This document shows positions 50,323 to 59,926 of a stretch of 64,000 nt of DNA, piece by piece. The position numbers and the translations under genes are program-made. Each line of letters opens with the position of its first letter. The stretch's first letter is position 1. Source of the stretch: Alphaproteobacteria bacterium UBA3612 (GTDB lineage: Bacteria > Pseudomonadota > Alphaproteobacteria > Sphingomonadales > Sphingomonadaceae); contig DFLT01000012.1 in NCBI GenBank assembly GCA_002375465.1, positions 485 to 64,484 of the forward strand. Direction: 5' to 3'. The notes beneath the pieces were generated by a model, which ran no database searches, had not been told where the DNA came from, and was given only the letters and a program-made list of their open reading frames with translations.

Positions 50323-51290
50323 GTTGAGAACCCAACCCTTTTTCGCGCCGCGCGTACCTTGTCTCCGACGCCGGCGAGGGCCCGCAAAATGCATATGCGG
50401 GTGTGCCACGGTATCGGGCGGAGCGCGGTGGTGCGCCGCGCCGAGGACACCACGTCGAAACGACCCTTCGACTGAAACAGGTCGATAAGTTGACGGCCAT
50501 AGGCGCTGCCAGCCGGGCTGGCCCCTGGCGTCGCCAGCCGGCGTTTCGATGAACGTAACATTGCGTCGGTCCATTTATAGTGGTGGACTGCGGTCGGCAG
50601 GGCAAAGCGCATCGCGGGCCGGGTGATGAACGGCAATTCAGCAAGCGGGCGACCATAAAGGTAAGCCGGTTCCTGCCCGCCACCCTGTGGATGATGACCG
50701 CCGCGACTGGGGAATATGTCGCCGCGCATCAGCATCAGTTTCACCGTTCCATACCACCAGCCCGGCGCGGGGTCGCGGCTTCGGGTCGCACAGATGACGT
50801 CGGTCTGGATTGGAAATTGTTCATTGATGGGGGGCGAGGGCATGACCGCGGCAAGTCTGCCATCCGGGCTGAGTCGATCGATGAAAGGCCCCTGGACGCA
50901 GTCGACCCCGCGTTTTTCGCAAGCGCGGATGAAGTCGAGTAGTGGGAGAGGATATTCATGAAATTCGTCTATATCCGCAGTGACGATCCAGTCCGCTGGC
51001 GCCGCGACGCGCGCCTGCACTTCCCGGCGCTTCTGCCACATGGCGTCACTGGTATAGGGTTCGACCCAGATCTCAAACGGCTCAACGCCAAATTCGCGCA
51101 GGGTTTCAATAGCCGTTGCGATTTCAGGTTGATCCTGCCGCGGTGCGTTGATGATGATGTGGATGTGTTCCGGGCGGAGGCCGAGCGCCAGATAATGGCT
51201 TAGGAAATGTGGCAGGACGGGCAGGTCGAATTCCGCACCCAGGCAGGAAATGAGCCGAATTTCCTTCGCGCTTTCAATCGTTTTCGGCAT
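50319..51290 (-). CDS. Glycosyltransferase-like protein (GT2/GT92 type)
   Basis: A 323-residue protein with a GT-A-like fold: RLISCLGAEFDLPVLPHFLSHYLALG at the N-terminus and ADWIVTADIDEFHEYP with a DxD motif (about residues 103-105). This is the pattern of family 2-like and GT92 enzymes. It lies in the surface-polysaccharide operon, overlapping the sulfotransferase gene by 17 bases. Donor and acceptor are unknown. Confidence 0.78.
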   Translation of the reverse strand: MPKTIESAKEIRLISCLGAEFDLPVLPHFLSHYLALGLRPEHIHIIINAPRQDQPEIATAIETLREFGVEPFEIWVEPYTSDAMWQKRREVQARVAAPADWIVTADIDEFHEYPLPLLDFIRACEKRGVDCVQGPFIDRLSPDGRLAAVMPSPPINEQFPIQTDVICATRSRDPAPGWWYGTVKLMLMRGDIFPSRGGHHPQGGGQEPAYLYGRPLAELPFITRPAMRFALPTAVHHYKWTDAMLRSSKRRLATPGASPAGSAYGRQLIDLFQSKGRFDVVSSARRTTALRPIPWHTRICILRALAGVGDKVRAARKRVGFST

Positions 51291-52236
51291 AGGCCCTCAG
51301 GAAAGAAAAACGCCGCGTCATTGCCGCCACACGCATTTTTTGCTGCGCAGACCAGACAACGTCGTCACGACTGCGGTGACGGCTTTCTCTGACGATCGAT
51401 GCTGCCGATGTAACGAAGGTGGGGTCCGCGTTCAGGCCAAGAAAGGTAAGAAGATCCTCGATTGCGCCAAAAGGGTGCTTCGTGAAGCGTTCATAGACGA
51501 TTTCATGCCAATCGCCGTCTGGCAGGCGCGTTTTCATCTGTTCCGTCGTCTCGCACAACGTCTCGTAATCGTCGATCATCTCGTCCAGAGCCGAGGCCGA
51601 CACTCGACCCCTTTCCTGGGCCTCCCTCAGCGCACGACGGAAAGTGTCAGCAGAGTTTGCAATGCGCAGCCGATCATACTCACGCCCCTTTCGAAGCGAC
51701 ATCGTTGCGATGTTGTCGAAGGGATTGCGTGCAACGAGGATCCATCGACTCCCAGAGCCGAGAAGGCGCTGCGCGCGATCAAGAAGGCCGGGGTCCTCCG
51801 CACACCAGCGAACGGCCCAATCGCCCTTCTTGTCGCCAACGACGAGGGGGCGGTCCTTTATCCCGTGGGCGTATCCGGGAACTTGATAGCGGAGGCCATT
51901 CCAATAGCGCCCCGCTTCACTGAAAGCGCGGCTGTTGTCCGCGACCATGTCATGCAGGAGCGACAGGGGAACACCCTTCCTGATCAGACCCATCGCATCC
52001 AATTCGTGCGAAATGACCGCCGATGGATGCGCATCTATGATCGACCCGATCAGGGAATGGCCGGAGCGGGGAAATCCGGCAAACTGCACGAAAGAGCGCA
52101 CCTGCAAGAAGGCACGAGGATTGGCCATCAGGGTGGGAAGAGAATTCCATGCAAGCCGCCAGAGCGGTACGTCTTGGTGGCGGCGCGACCCCTCCCCCTC
52201 GAAGCGCGGCACGCTGTGGGTTGCGAACGGCCTCAT
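51274..52236 (-). CDS. Sulfotransferase family protein
   Basis: A 320-residue protein. FAGFPRSGHSLIGSIIDAHPS (about residues 52-72) is the 5' phosphosulphate-binding loop of PAPS-dependent sulfotransferases, and WILVARNPFDNIATM with the following arginine-serine region is the 3' phosphate-binding motif. It would transfer sulphate from PAPS to a sugar or lipid. It sits between two glycosyltransferases, so a sulphated glycan is likely. The start overlaps the preceding gene by four bases. Confidence 0.85.
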   Translation of the reverse strand: MRPFATHSVPRFEGEGSRRHQDVPLWRLAWNSLPTLMANPRAFLQVRSFVQFAGFPRSGHSLIGSIIDAHPSAVISHELDAMGLIRKGVPLSLLHDMVADNSRAFSEAGRYWNGLRYQVPGYAHGIKDRPLVVGDKKGDWAVRWCAEDPGLLDRAQRLLGSGSRWILVARNPFDNIATMSLRKGREYDRLRIANSADTFRRALREAQERGRVSASALDEMIDDYETLCETTEQMKTRLPDGDWHEIVYERFTKHPFGAIEDLLTFLGLNADPTFVTSAASIVRESRHRSRDDVVWSAQQKMRVAAMTRRFSFLRAYAEND

Positions 52237-53282
52237 GCGGTTGTCCTCCGCTTGCCCAGATACATGCTGGCGAGGCGGACGAGGACAAAGCGGCGCATCT
52301 GCCAGGACAGGGAGGCGGCGGTATAGTGCCTGGCGCGGGCCAGACTGGTTGAGCCGCTGAATTCCGCCTGACGGAGAAGTGCGTTGGCCGTACGTTGACG
52401 CAGATAAGAGACGATGGCGGGCGATTCACGGCGGCGCGCGACCTGCAGCAGGCTGCGAAGATCGCGTTCACCGGCAATGACATCTTCGAAGACCAGCGCT
52501 TCATGCCCCTGATACAGGCGCACCATGGGGCGGACAGACTCCGGCGTGAAGTTCACGTCCAGATATGCGGACAATTCGCGCGCGGGAACCTTCAGGCTTA
52601 TGCGTTCCCCCTCGCTGCCGCGCCGTCGGGTTACGGATCGTGGATGCACACGATAGCGAACCAGTTCCTGCGGCAGATTTTCCATTCGCGACGTCATCCG
52701 CATACGCGCCCACAGCTCGCTATCCTGCGCGTTGGGAAAGGCCGGGTCATAGCCGCCGGCCGCACGAACCGCGTCAGCGCGAAACATCACCCCCGGGTGC
52801 AACAGACAATTGCTGAGCAGCATTTCGAACCGGATCATTTCAGAGCCGGTCACGAGGCTGGTGGTCTTCGCAAGGGGCTGGCCCGATGCATTGATTCGCC
52901 CAAAGGCACAGGAGACCACGTTGACGTCAGGCGTAGCGCGCATGAAGGCAAGTTCGGCCGCCAGCCGTTCAGGGTGGTGCAGATCGTCGGCGTCTGCGCG
53001 CGCGACAAGAGGCGCCCGGCAGGCGGCAAGCCCACGGTTCAGACTTTCCGTCACGCCGATGCCTGCATCGTTCCTGAGGACCCGAATCCGGGCGTCGTGG
53101 GCCGCTGCGGCGTGGAGGATTTGCGGGGTTCCGTCGCGGCTGCCGTCATCAACTACGATCATCTCGAAATTGCGCTCTGTCTGGGCCTGCAGGGATGCAA
53201 GCGTTTCAGGCAGGAAGGCATCGCCATCCCGCACCGCCATCAGGACACTGATTTCGGGATGTTCGGGCCTATTGCCGCTCAT
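52233..53282 (-). CDS. Family 2 glycosyltransferase
   Basis: A 349-residue GT-A enzyme. ISVLMAVRDGDAFLPETLASLQAQ opens the domain, MIVVDDGSRDGT is the nucleotide-binding motif, and VARADADDLHHPERL carries the DxD metal site. It is typical of enzymes that extend capsular or O-antigen chains. It lies 39 bases after the ABC ATPase gene. Confidence 0.92.
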   Translation of the reverse strand: MSGNRPEHPEISVLMAVRDGDAFLPETLASLQAQTERNFEMIVVDDGSRDGTPQILHAAAAHDARIRVLRNDAGIGVTESLNRGLAACRAPLVARADADDLHHPERLAAELAFMRATPDVNVVSCAFGRINASGQPLAKTTSLVTGSEMIRFEMLLSNCLLHPGVMFRADAVRAAGGYDPAFPNAQDSELWARMRMTSRMENLPQELVRYRVHPRSVTRRRGSEGERISLKVPARELSAYLDVNFTPESVRPMVRLYQGHEALVFEDVIAGERDLRSLLQVARRRESPAIVSYLRQRTANALLRQAEFSGSTSLARARHYTAASLSWQMRRFVLVRLASMYLGKRRTTA

Positions 53283-53321
53283 TGCGATCTCGTCAGGTGC
53301 GCAGAGACGTTCCGGCGCATG

Positions 53322-54629
53322 TCAGGGGCCGTTCGTTGCAGGGCCGGTCATCGCCGACTGCGCTTCCCAATGATGTTCGACAAGAACACGCCCGTGCCGA
53401 CGTGGGGGTGTCTGGCCACCGGGGAAGAAGGTCGACCCGTCGACGGAAAATGCCAGCGCATTTGGCATCGCATCGCTGAGATCGTGCGACATCGTGATGA
53501 CGGCGACCGCAACATTGTAGCTGCCCGGCAGCAGGGGCAGTTTCGGAACGATTGCACGCACCACGCCCTCGCCCCCGAAGTCCAGGCTTGCGCCCGCTAT
53601 GCCGGAATGCAGTGCGAACAGTTCGATGCCATCGCTGTCCCGGATGATCAGGCGTACGCGAAAGGATGCAGGTGGCCCCTTGTTGACGAAGCCGAATTCG
53701 AAGCGGGCTTCCTCCCCGGAAACCATGCTTTCGACAGGTGATCCGTTGCCGTCGAGACAGCGACCGAATGTCAGGTGGATCGGCCCCTTTGTCTGCCGAT
53801 GCTCATTTTCCCTGGTGAAGGCGTCGCTGCCGGCCTGTGTGAATGCGGCGAGGTAGTTGCGCACGACAGTTCTTGGGTCACCGTCCTCTACCATCCGGCC
53901 GTCACGTAGCGAAATGACGCGCGAACATAAATTCTGCACCGCGCCCATATTATGGCTGACAAACAGCACGGTACGACCGCCGCCCGCCACGTCCTGCATC
54001 TTGCCGAGGCAGCGACGCTGAAACTCCGCGTCGCCGACGGCCAGCACTTCGTCGATGATAAGAATTTCCGGTTCAAGATGGGCAGCGACGGAAAAGCCGA
54101 GGCGCACTTTCATGCCCGACGAATAGCGCTTCACCGGTGTGTCTAGGAATCGCTCCACGCCGGAAAAGGCAGTAATTTCGTCGAACTTCCGCTTTATCTC
54201 CGCGTGCGACATGCCGAGCACAGTGCCGTTCATGTAGATGTTTTCGCGGCCCGTAAGCTCTGGGTGAAATCCGGTGCCAACCTCAAGCAGGCTGCTCACG
54301 CGGCGCTGAATGCGGATGCGTCCCTGTGTCGGCGGCGTGATCCGCGACAAGAGCTTCAGAAGCGTCGACTTGCCCGCGCCGTTGCGGCCGACAAAGCCGA
54401 CCACTTCACCCTCCTTGATGGTGAAGGACAGATCTTTCAGCGCCCAAAGTATATCCGCGCCGTCCGTGTCCGAACCGAACGTATTCAAGCGGCTGAGGCT
54501 GCGAAACTTCTTGAACGGCTTCGACAGCGATCCTGCAAGCGCCCCGACGAATGTATCGGAGCGTTCCGCCTCCTGACCGATGCGGTAGGCCTTGCCCAGA
54601 TTTTCAACGCTGACAGCGACATCGCCCAT
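53322..54629 (-). CDS. wzt: ABC transporter ATP-binding protein for polysaccharide export
   Basis: A 435-residue protein: ATPase domain (about residues 1-250) with Walker A GRNGAGKSTLL, signature RYSSGMKVRLG and Walker B ILIIDEVLAVGD, then a C-terminal beta-rich domain (about 280-420) like the carbohydrate-binding domain of Wzt. Such domains read the chain end before export. It is encoded three bases after the permease gene. Confidence 0.92.
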   Translation of the reverse strand: MGDVAVSVENLGKAYRIGQEAERSDTFVGALAGSLSKPFKKFRSLSRLNTFGSDTDGADILWALKDLSFTIKEGEVVGFVGRNGAGKSTLLKLLSRITPPTQGRIRIQRRVSSLLEVGTGFHPELTGRENIYMNGTVLGMSHAEIKRKFDEITAFSGVERFLDTPVKRYSSGMKVRLGFSVAAHLEPEILIIDEVLAVGDAEFQRRCLGKMQDVAGGGRTVLFVSHNMGAVQNLCSRVISLRDGRMVEDGDPRTVVRNYLAAFTQAGSDAFTRENEHRQTKGPIHLTFGRCLDGNGSPVESMVSGEEARFEFGFVNKGPPASFRVRLIIRDSDGIELFALHSGIAGASLDFGGEGVVRAIVPKLPLLPGSYNVAVAVITMSHDLSDAMPNALAFSVDGSTFFPGGQTPPRRHGRVLVEHHWEAQSAMTGPATNGP

Positions 54630-54632
54630 CGA

Positions 54633-55502
54633 CTAGCCCACATCCGCAAACAGGTGCTCGCGCCTGACGAAATAGGAAAGTCCGATTGCGAACAGGACCG
54701 TGGCCGACACCGCACCAATGGCAATATAGTCCCACGGCATGGGCGAATCGGCGAAGAGGGCCGCCCGGAACCCTTCCACGACGCCAACCATGGGGTTGAT
54801 CGCGTAGAGGAGGCGCCACTCTTCTGGCACCAGGGTGATCGGGTAGACGATCGGTACGGCGAATTTCAGCAATTGCACCATGAAACCCACAGCATAATTC
54901 ACGTCGCGATATTGGATTGCCAACGCGGCCAGCCCCAGTCCCACACCCAGCCCAGCGACCATCAGAATGAGAATAAGGAGGGGAAGCCAAAGGATATTCA
55001 GCGATGGTACGACCCCATAAGCAAGCAACAGCGCAATGAGGATCACGAAGGCGATGGTAAAGTCGACAAGCCGGGTTCCCACGTTGGAGATTGGCAGGAT
55101 GATGCGGGGGAAATAGACCTTGCTAAGCAGGTTTGCGTTCTGGCTGAGACTTTCCGTTGCCTGGGTCAGCGCGTTCGAAAAGAACGTCCACGGCACCAGA
55201 CCGGCGAAAACGAACAGGAAATAGGGCTGCTCCGTCGCCACGCGCACGCCAATTACGTAGCCGAATATCAAGGTGTAGATCAGAACCTGCGCCAGCGGCT
55301 CCATGATGGCCCAGCCGACGCCGAGCGCACTTTGCGCATAGCGGACCTTGACGCCGCGCCAGATGAGGAAACGTGTCAGGTCGCCATAGCTTCTCAACTC
55401 TCTCAAATCGAGAGAGTGCCGGTGCTTACCTGCTTCTATAAGGATGGGTTCGCTGGGGTCGGTCATCATCTGATACCCTTGCGAAAAACCCCGAAAAACC
55501 AA
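54633..55502 (-). CDS. wzm: ABC-2 type permease for polysaccharide export
   Basis: A 289-residue membrane protein with six helices and the ABC-2 signature: RYAQSALGVGWAIMEPLAQVLIYTLIF at the first helix and PWTFFSNALTQATESLSQNANLLSKVYFPR at the cytoplasmic coupling loop. It is the channel half of a Wzm/Wzt (KpsMT-type) exporter and starts the six-gene operon to 49144. Confidence 0.93.
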   Translation of the reverse strand: MVFRGFSQGYQMMTDPSEPILIEAGKHRHSLDLRELRSYGDLTRFLIWRGVKVRYAQSALGVGWAIMEPLAQVLIYTLIFGYVIGVRVATEQPYFLFVFAGLVPWTFFSNALTQATESLSQNANLLSKVYFPRIILPISNVGTRLVDFTIAFVILIALLLAYGVVPSLNILWLPLLILILMVAGLGVGLGLAALAIQYRDVNYAVGFMVQLLKFAVPIVYPITLVPEEWRLLYAINPMVGVVEGFRAALFADSPMPWDYIAIGAVSATVLFAIGLSYFVRREHLFADVG

Positions 55503-55677
55503 TGCTGCATTGCAGTAAAGAAGATAAAATCATCGCGCTAGGAAAAATTACAAATTGTTTCTGGCTGCCATGGCGGAGCGTTGAAGCAGGCTGCGGAAGG
55601 ACGTCCGCCCGGCGGAACGACAGCCGCTGCCGGCACCCGTGAAAATGGGGGGCTTCGCAAAGATGTAGCCGAGCCAC

Positions 55678-55767
<90 letters not shown>

Positions 55768-55785
55768 GGAGAGCGGGCCGGTCCT

Positions 55786-56481
55786 TTAGCGGGCGACGCG
55801 CGCCGCGCCAAGGTACCGGCGCACGCCAATTGCCAAGGCGCCGAGCAGGACGAGCGCGACGGGCGGCGGGGCGGGGATCGGCGTTGTCGGGATATCGGGG
55901 CCAGGGGGCGTTTCCCCGCCCGGCGTGCCGGGTGTTCCGGGTTCCCCGGGCGGGATCGGCGGGAAAGAGCCGCCGGGGCCGGGCATGCCCGGAACTCCGC
56001 CGTTGCCGGGAATACCGGGAAGAAGCGGCAGAGGGCCGCCGCCGAAGCCGCCCGGCCCACCGGTCGCGGGAATGGTCAATGCGGGACCAATGCCGTTCCA
56101 TATGTCGTTCGTCGCCGTATCGACGACATTGTCCAGAAGGGCCGGCGGCGTGCGGGTTGCGGACAGCACGTCCTCAGAAACAATGGGGCCGCCATCGCGA
56201 AAGGGCCGCTCGGCCGCGCGAATGGCGCTCGCCACAGCCTCCTGCTCCTTGTCCCAGCAGTCCTTGGCGCAGGTCACGCCCTGATCGGAGAGGTCGTGTT
56301 CCTTTACGTCGACGCCGCCGCCCCTGGCGCCGTCGATCATGGACCAAACTGCGCGTTGGGGAATTTGCGATGCAAACGACGTCGATAGCATCGCGACCCC
56401 ACAAAGTCCCGCAACCAGGACCCCGCAGAGCATAGCTAGTGAACGGGTGAGCCGCGGACGACGCAAAAACAAAACCCCCAA
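55786..56481 (-). CDS. Gly/Pro-rich exported protein with PEP-CTERM-like tail
   Basis: A protein of about 231 residues. An N-terminal signal helix (LAMLCGVLVAGLCGVAML) leads to a globular part with two cysteines (VTCAKDCWD), then a low-complexity Gly/Pro tract (about residues 140-200), then IPAPPPVALVLLGALAIGVRR, a PEP-CTERM-like sorting signal. Expected to be sorted to the cell surface by an exosortase, which is not in the window. The start is uncertain: the frame opens with a TTG at 56481 and the first ATG is at 56433. Confidence 0.7.
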   Translation of the reverse strand: MGVLFLRRPRLTRSLAMLCGVLVAGLCGVAMLSTSFASQIPQRAVWSMIDGARGGGVDVKEHDLSDQGVTCAKDCWDKEQEAVASAIRAAERPFRDGGPIVSEDVLSATRTPPALLDNVVDTATNDIWNGIGPALTIPATGGPGGFGGGPLPLLPGIPGNGGVPGMPGPGGSFPPIPPGEPGTPGTPGGETPPGPDIPTTPIPAPPPVALVLLGALAIGVRRYLGAARVAR

Positions 56482-56613
56482 AGTTGCTTAAGCTACCACC
56501 AAGTTACGTAAGCCTCCCCCCGGAGGTTGCCGTTCGTTCAGCGCCGATGCACAATACGCGCCTTAGATTTCGGGCGGTAGCACGAGAATCGTTAAAAGTC
56601 AGGAAGCGTTGCG

Positions 56614-57702
56614 ATGATCCGTAAATATTGGTTCGGCGGGATGGTTTCTCTTGCAATTCTGGCAGGCGCGGTTCCGGTGCAGGCGCAAAGCAGGGAAGAT
56701 CCGAATCGTGCCGCGCGCGCCGATGCGGCGACGGGTTTTCAAAGCTGGCTGCAGGGTTTCCGTGCCCGCGCCATCGAGGCAGGCGTCGCGCCGGCAACGC
56801 TGGATCGCGAGCTGGACGGCCTGACCTATAATCCCCGCGTCGTGCAACTGGACCGCGACCAGCCGTCCAGCCGTACATCGTCGGGGCCGATTCTGCCCGG
56901 CTATCTGGAGCGGCGGCTGGTGCCATCCCGCATTGAACCGGGACGCAGGCTGGCCGTGTCGCTGAACGATCAACTGCTGCGCGCGGAGCGCGAAACCGGG
57001 GTGTCGGGCGACACTATTCTGGGCATTTGGGGCATGGAAACCAATTATGGCGGCTATACTGGCGATTTCGACGCCGTTCGGTCGCTGGCAACACTGGCGT
57101 TCGATGGCCGCCGCGAGGAGCTGTTCACGGATGAATTGCTGGCCGCGCTGAAGATGATCGACGAAGGCCGCGCGCGGCGCGATCAGATGATCGGGTCCTG
57201 GGCCGGTGCGCTGGGGAACCCTCAGTTCCTGCCCACCAGCTATTTGCAGCATGCAATCGATTATGATGGTGATGGACGGGCCAATATCTGGGGCAGCCGC
57301 GCCGACACGATCGGGTCGATTGCGAATTACCTGAAGGCGCATGGCTGGATCGCGGGCGTGCCCTGGGGTGTGCATGTCACTGTGCCGGCCGGTCTGGATC
57401 GCGAGGCGATCCGCGAGACGACGCCGCCATCAGAGTGTCCCGCTGTTTATGCAAAGCACAGCCGCATGCTGCCGATTTCGGAATGGAAGGCGATGGGGAT
57501 AATGCCTGCGCCGAATCATGAGGGCGCACAGGGATTCCCATCGGACGATGTTCTCGCTAGCCTGGTCGAAGTCGACGGACGGGGAACCGATGCCTATCTT
57601 GCCACACAGAATTATAGCGCGCTGCTGGGCTATAATTGCTCCAACTATTACGTCATCAGCGTGGGCACGCTTGGCGATATTGTCGGGACTAGCCGCCCTT
57701 AG
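56614..57702 (+). CDS. mltB: Lytic murein transglycosylase (MltB family)
   Basis: A 362-residue GH103 enzyme that cleaves the peptidoglycan glycan strand. A signal peptide (about residues 1-24, MVSLAILAGAVPVQA) is followed by FQSWLQGFRARAIEAGV and the catalytic block IWGMETNYGGYTGDF with the glutamate, then QMIGSWAGALGNPQFLPTSYL and IDYDGDGRANIW. No lipobox is seen, so it is probably periplasmic. It precedes rlpA and dacC. Confidence 0.93.
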   Translation: MIRKYWFGGMVSLAILAGAVPVQAQSREDPNRAARADAATGFQSWLQGFRARAIEAGVAPATLDRELDGLTYNPRVVQLDRDQPSSRTSSGPILPGYLERRLVPSRIEPGRRLAVSLNDQLLRAERETGVSGDTILGIWGMETNYGGYTGDFDAVRSLATLAFDGRREELFTDELLAALKMIDEGRARRDQMIGSWAGALGNPQFLPTSYLQHAIDYDGDGRANIWGSRADTIGSIANYLKAHGWIAGVPWGVHVTVPAGLDREAIRETTPPSECPAVYAKHSRMLPISEWKAMGIMPAPNHEGAQGFPSDDVLASLVEVDGRGTDAYLATQNYSALLGYNCSNYYVISVGTLGDIVGTSRP

Positions 57703-58702
57703 CGCCTGTGCGGGTGCGCCGGACCGGGGCATCCAGACGGCGTCGGGGGCTGGGACGGTAAAGATCGGCAAGCCGTACCGGATCAACGGCAGGCTCTATA
57801 CGCCGCGCGACGAACGCAATTATCGTGAGACGGGGACGGCATCATGGTATGGCCCGAACTTCCACGGGAAGCCCACCGCCAATGGGGAACGCTTCGATCA
57901 GAACGGCATCAGCGCCGCACACCGGACGCTGCCCCTGCCGAGCTTCGTGCTTGTCGAAAATCTGGACAATGGCCGCCAGCTGACGGTGCGAGTCAATGAT
58001 CGGGGGCCGTTCGCGCATAATCGCATCATCGACCTGTCGCGCCGGGCGGCGCAGCTGCTTGATATGCAGCGGGCCGGAGTGGCGCGCGTCCGGGTGACGC
58101 GCATTTATCCCGATGGTGAGGACCAGCCCGGGCCGAAGCCGTTGCCGCGCGTGACGATTGCGGCCGCCCCGCAGGCCAAAGTGCGATCTGCGCCGGTGAG
58201 GACTGCTGCCGCGCCAGTGCCTGTGCCAGTACCAGTACCGGCCGCACCGCCCGCCTTGCCGGAGCGGATATTGTTGGCCCAGTCTGAGATGGGCCCGGAC
58301 GGGCCGATCCCGTCCACCCTTCCCGACACCAGAAAGACAATTCGTTCGGTCGATGTGCCGCAGCCGGGGGAGGCACCGCAGACGGACGATCCGGCTGATT
58401 GGCTGGATGGCGGGGTAGACACGGCGGCAGAGAGTGCGCCGCCCGCCGAGGAACAGGGGGTCGCCGCCGGGCGGATGATACAGGTCGCCGCCCTGTCGCA
58501 ATCGTCCAGCGTCGTGCGCCTGAGCGCGGCCCTGGGCAACATTCCGGGGCTGGGCCCTGTCAGCACGGAAATGACGGCCAGCGGACTGATCCGCGTACGC
58601 GTCGGACCCTTTGTCACGGCAGAGGAGGCAGAGAGCATGCTGGCGAAGCTGAAGGCGGCAGGCTATGATGAGGCGCGCCTCGTTGGCGATCCAGTTTCCT
58701 AA
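57590..58702 (+). CDS. rlpA: RlpA-like septal lipoprotein with SPOR domain
   Basis: A lipoprotein of about 370 residues. The lipobox LSAC gives an outer-membrane anchor, then the double-psi barrel TGTASWYGPNFHGKPTANGERFD to VNDRGPFAHNRIIDLSRRAA carries the RlpA transglycosylase signature. A Pro/Val-rich linker leads to a C-terminal SPOR domain (MIQVAALSQ to VRVGPF) that binds denuded glycan at septa. The start is uncertain: the ATG at 57590 gives a long N-terminus and a 113-base overlap with mltB. Confidence 0.85.
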   Translation: MPILPHRIIARCWAIIAPTITSSAWARLAILSGLAALSACAGAPDRGIQTASGAGTVKIGKPYRINGRLYTPRDERNYRETGTASWYGPNFHGKPTANGERFDQNGISAAHRTLPLPSFVLVENLDNGRQLTVRVNDRGPFAHNRIIDLSRRAAQLLDMQRAGVARVRVTRIYPDGEDQPGPKPLPRVTIAAAPQAKVRSAPVRTAAAPVPVPVPVPAAPPALPERILLAQSEMGPDGPIPSTLPDTRKTIRSVDVPQPGEAPQTDDPADWLDGGVDTAAESAPPAEEQGVAAGRMIQVAALSQSSSVVRLSAALGNIPGLGPVSTEMTASGLIRVRVGPFVTAEEAESMLAKLKAAGYDEARLVGDPVS

Positions 58703-58733
58703 AGACTCCTTTAAAGACAGAAGGCAGGTTTTC

Positions 58734-59891
58734 ATGCGTATCGCCGCCATTACGGCCCCTCTGACCGCCATCGCCCTGATGCTCTCCACCGCTGCAGGCG
58801 GCCAGAGCCTGGAGACGGCGGCGCCCTTTGCCTATGTAAAGGACCTCTCGTCGGGTCTGGTGCTGTTCGAGCGGGGCGCCGATGAGCCGATGCCGCCAGC
58901 GTCCATGGCGAAAATGATGACCGTGCTGGTTGCTTTCGACCTGATCGACAAGGGCAAGCTGTCGCTGGACCAGAAGATTCGCGTGCGACCCGACACCTGG
59001 GCGAAATGGCATTCCCAGGGCTCGACGATGTTCCTTTCTGCAAATGAAGAGGTGAGCGTCGAGAATCTGCTGCATGGCATCGTCACGGCGTCCGGCAATG
59101 ACGCCTCCATCGTGCTGGCGGAGGGGATTGCGGGAACGGAAAGCGCCTTTGCCGATGTCATGGATGCGAAGGGCAAGGAAATCGGCCTGACCGGTTCCAA
59201 TTTCGAGACGGCGAATGGCTGGCCGCATGAAGGCGAACATGTGACGCCGCATGACCTGGCCGTCATCGCGGAACGAACGATCCTGGATCATCCGAAGCTG
59301 TACCAGAAATTCTATCCGCAAAAGGATTTCACCTGGGGCCGCACGCTGGGTGGTGGTGATCCCATCACGCAGCCCAACCGCAACCCCATCCTGAACACCG
59401 TCGAGGGCGCGGACGGCCTGAAAACTGGGCACACAGAGGCAGCGGGCTATGGCTTCACCGGGTCGGCAGAGCGGGATGACCGCCGCATCGTGGCCGTCAT
59501 CTCCGGCCTGACCAGCGAGGGTCAGCGCAAGGCCGAGGCCACGCGTATCATGGAATGGGCATTCGGTGCATGGGAAGGAAAGGCGCTGGACGGCGCCAAG
59601 GCCGTCGCGGAGCTGCAGGTCGCCAACGGCGATCAGGATACGATTGCCGCAGTTCCGGCCGAGGGCGCGATGATTACCGTGCCGCGTGCCATCGTTTCCG
59701 AGGTCAAGGCAAAGGCGGTCTATAAAGGGCCGGTCGTGGCCCCAATCGCGAAGGGCGATCAGATTGGTGAACTGGTGGTGACCGTCGAAGGCCTTCCGGA
59801 GCAGCGGGTGAAGCTGGTCGCGGCCCAGGATGTCGGCGGTGCCGGATTCTTCTCTCGCGTTGCGGCCGGATTCTCGCGGCTGCTCAACTGA
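58734..59891 (+). CDS. dacC: D-alanyl-D-alanine carboxypeptidase (PBP5 type)
   Basis: A 385-residue penicillin-binding protein that trims the terminal D-alanine of the peptidoglycan stem. It has a signal peptide and the three motifs SMAK (S57, K60), SGN (120-122) and KTG (230-232), followed by a C-terminal beta domain and an end segment that may associate with the membrane. The ATG at 58734 gives the signal peptide at the N-terminus. It follows rlpA closely. Confidence 0.94.
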   Translation: MRIAAITAPLTAIALMLSTAAGGQSLETAAPFAYVKDLSSGLVLFERGADEPMPPASMAKMMTVLVAFDLIDKGKLSLDQKIRVRPDTWAKWHSQGSTMFLSANEEVSVENLLHGIVTASGNDASIVLAEGIAGTESAFADVMDAKGKEIGLTGSNFETANGWPHEGEHVTPHDLAVIAERTILDHPKLYQKFYPQKDFTWGRTLGGGDPITQPNRNPILNTVEGADGLKTGHTEAAGYGFTGSAERDDRRIVAVISGLTSEGQRKAEATRIMEWAFGAWEGKALDGAKAVAELQVANGDQDTIAAVPAEGAMITVPRAIVSEVKAKAVYKGPVVAPIAKGDQIGELVVTVEGLPEQRVKLVAAQDVGGAGFFSRVAAGFSRLLN

Positions 59892-59926
59892 ACCATGGCG
59901 AAGTTGGTGCCAAAGGTGGGGACGGA

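Noticed and set aside
50323..50574. N-terminal extension of the beta-propeller protein
   Set aside because: Lies within the glycosyltransferase gene; the ATGA start fits better.
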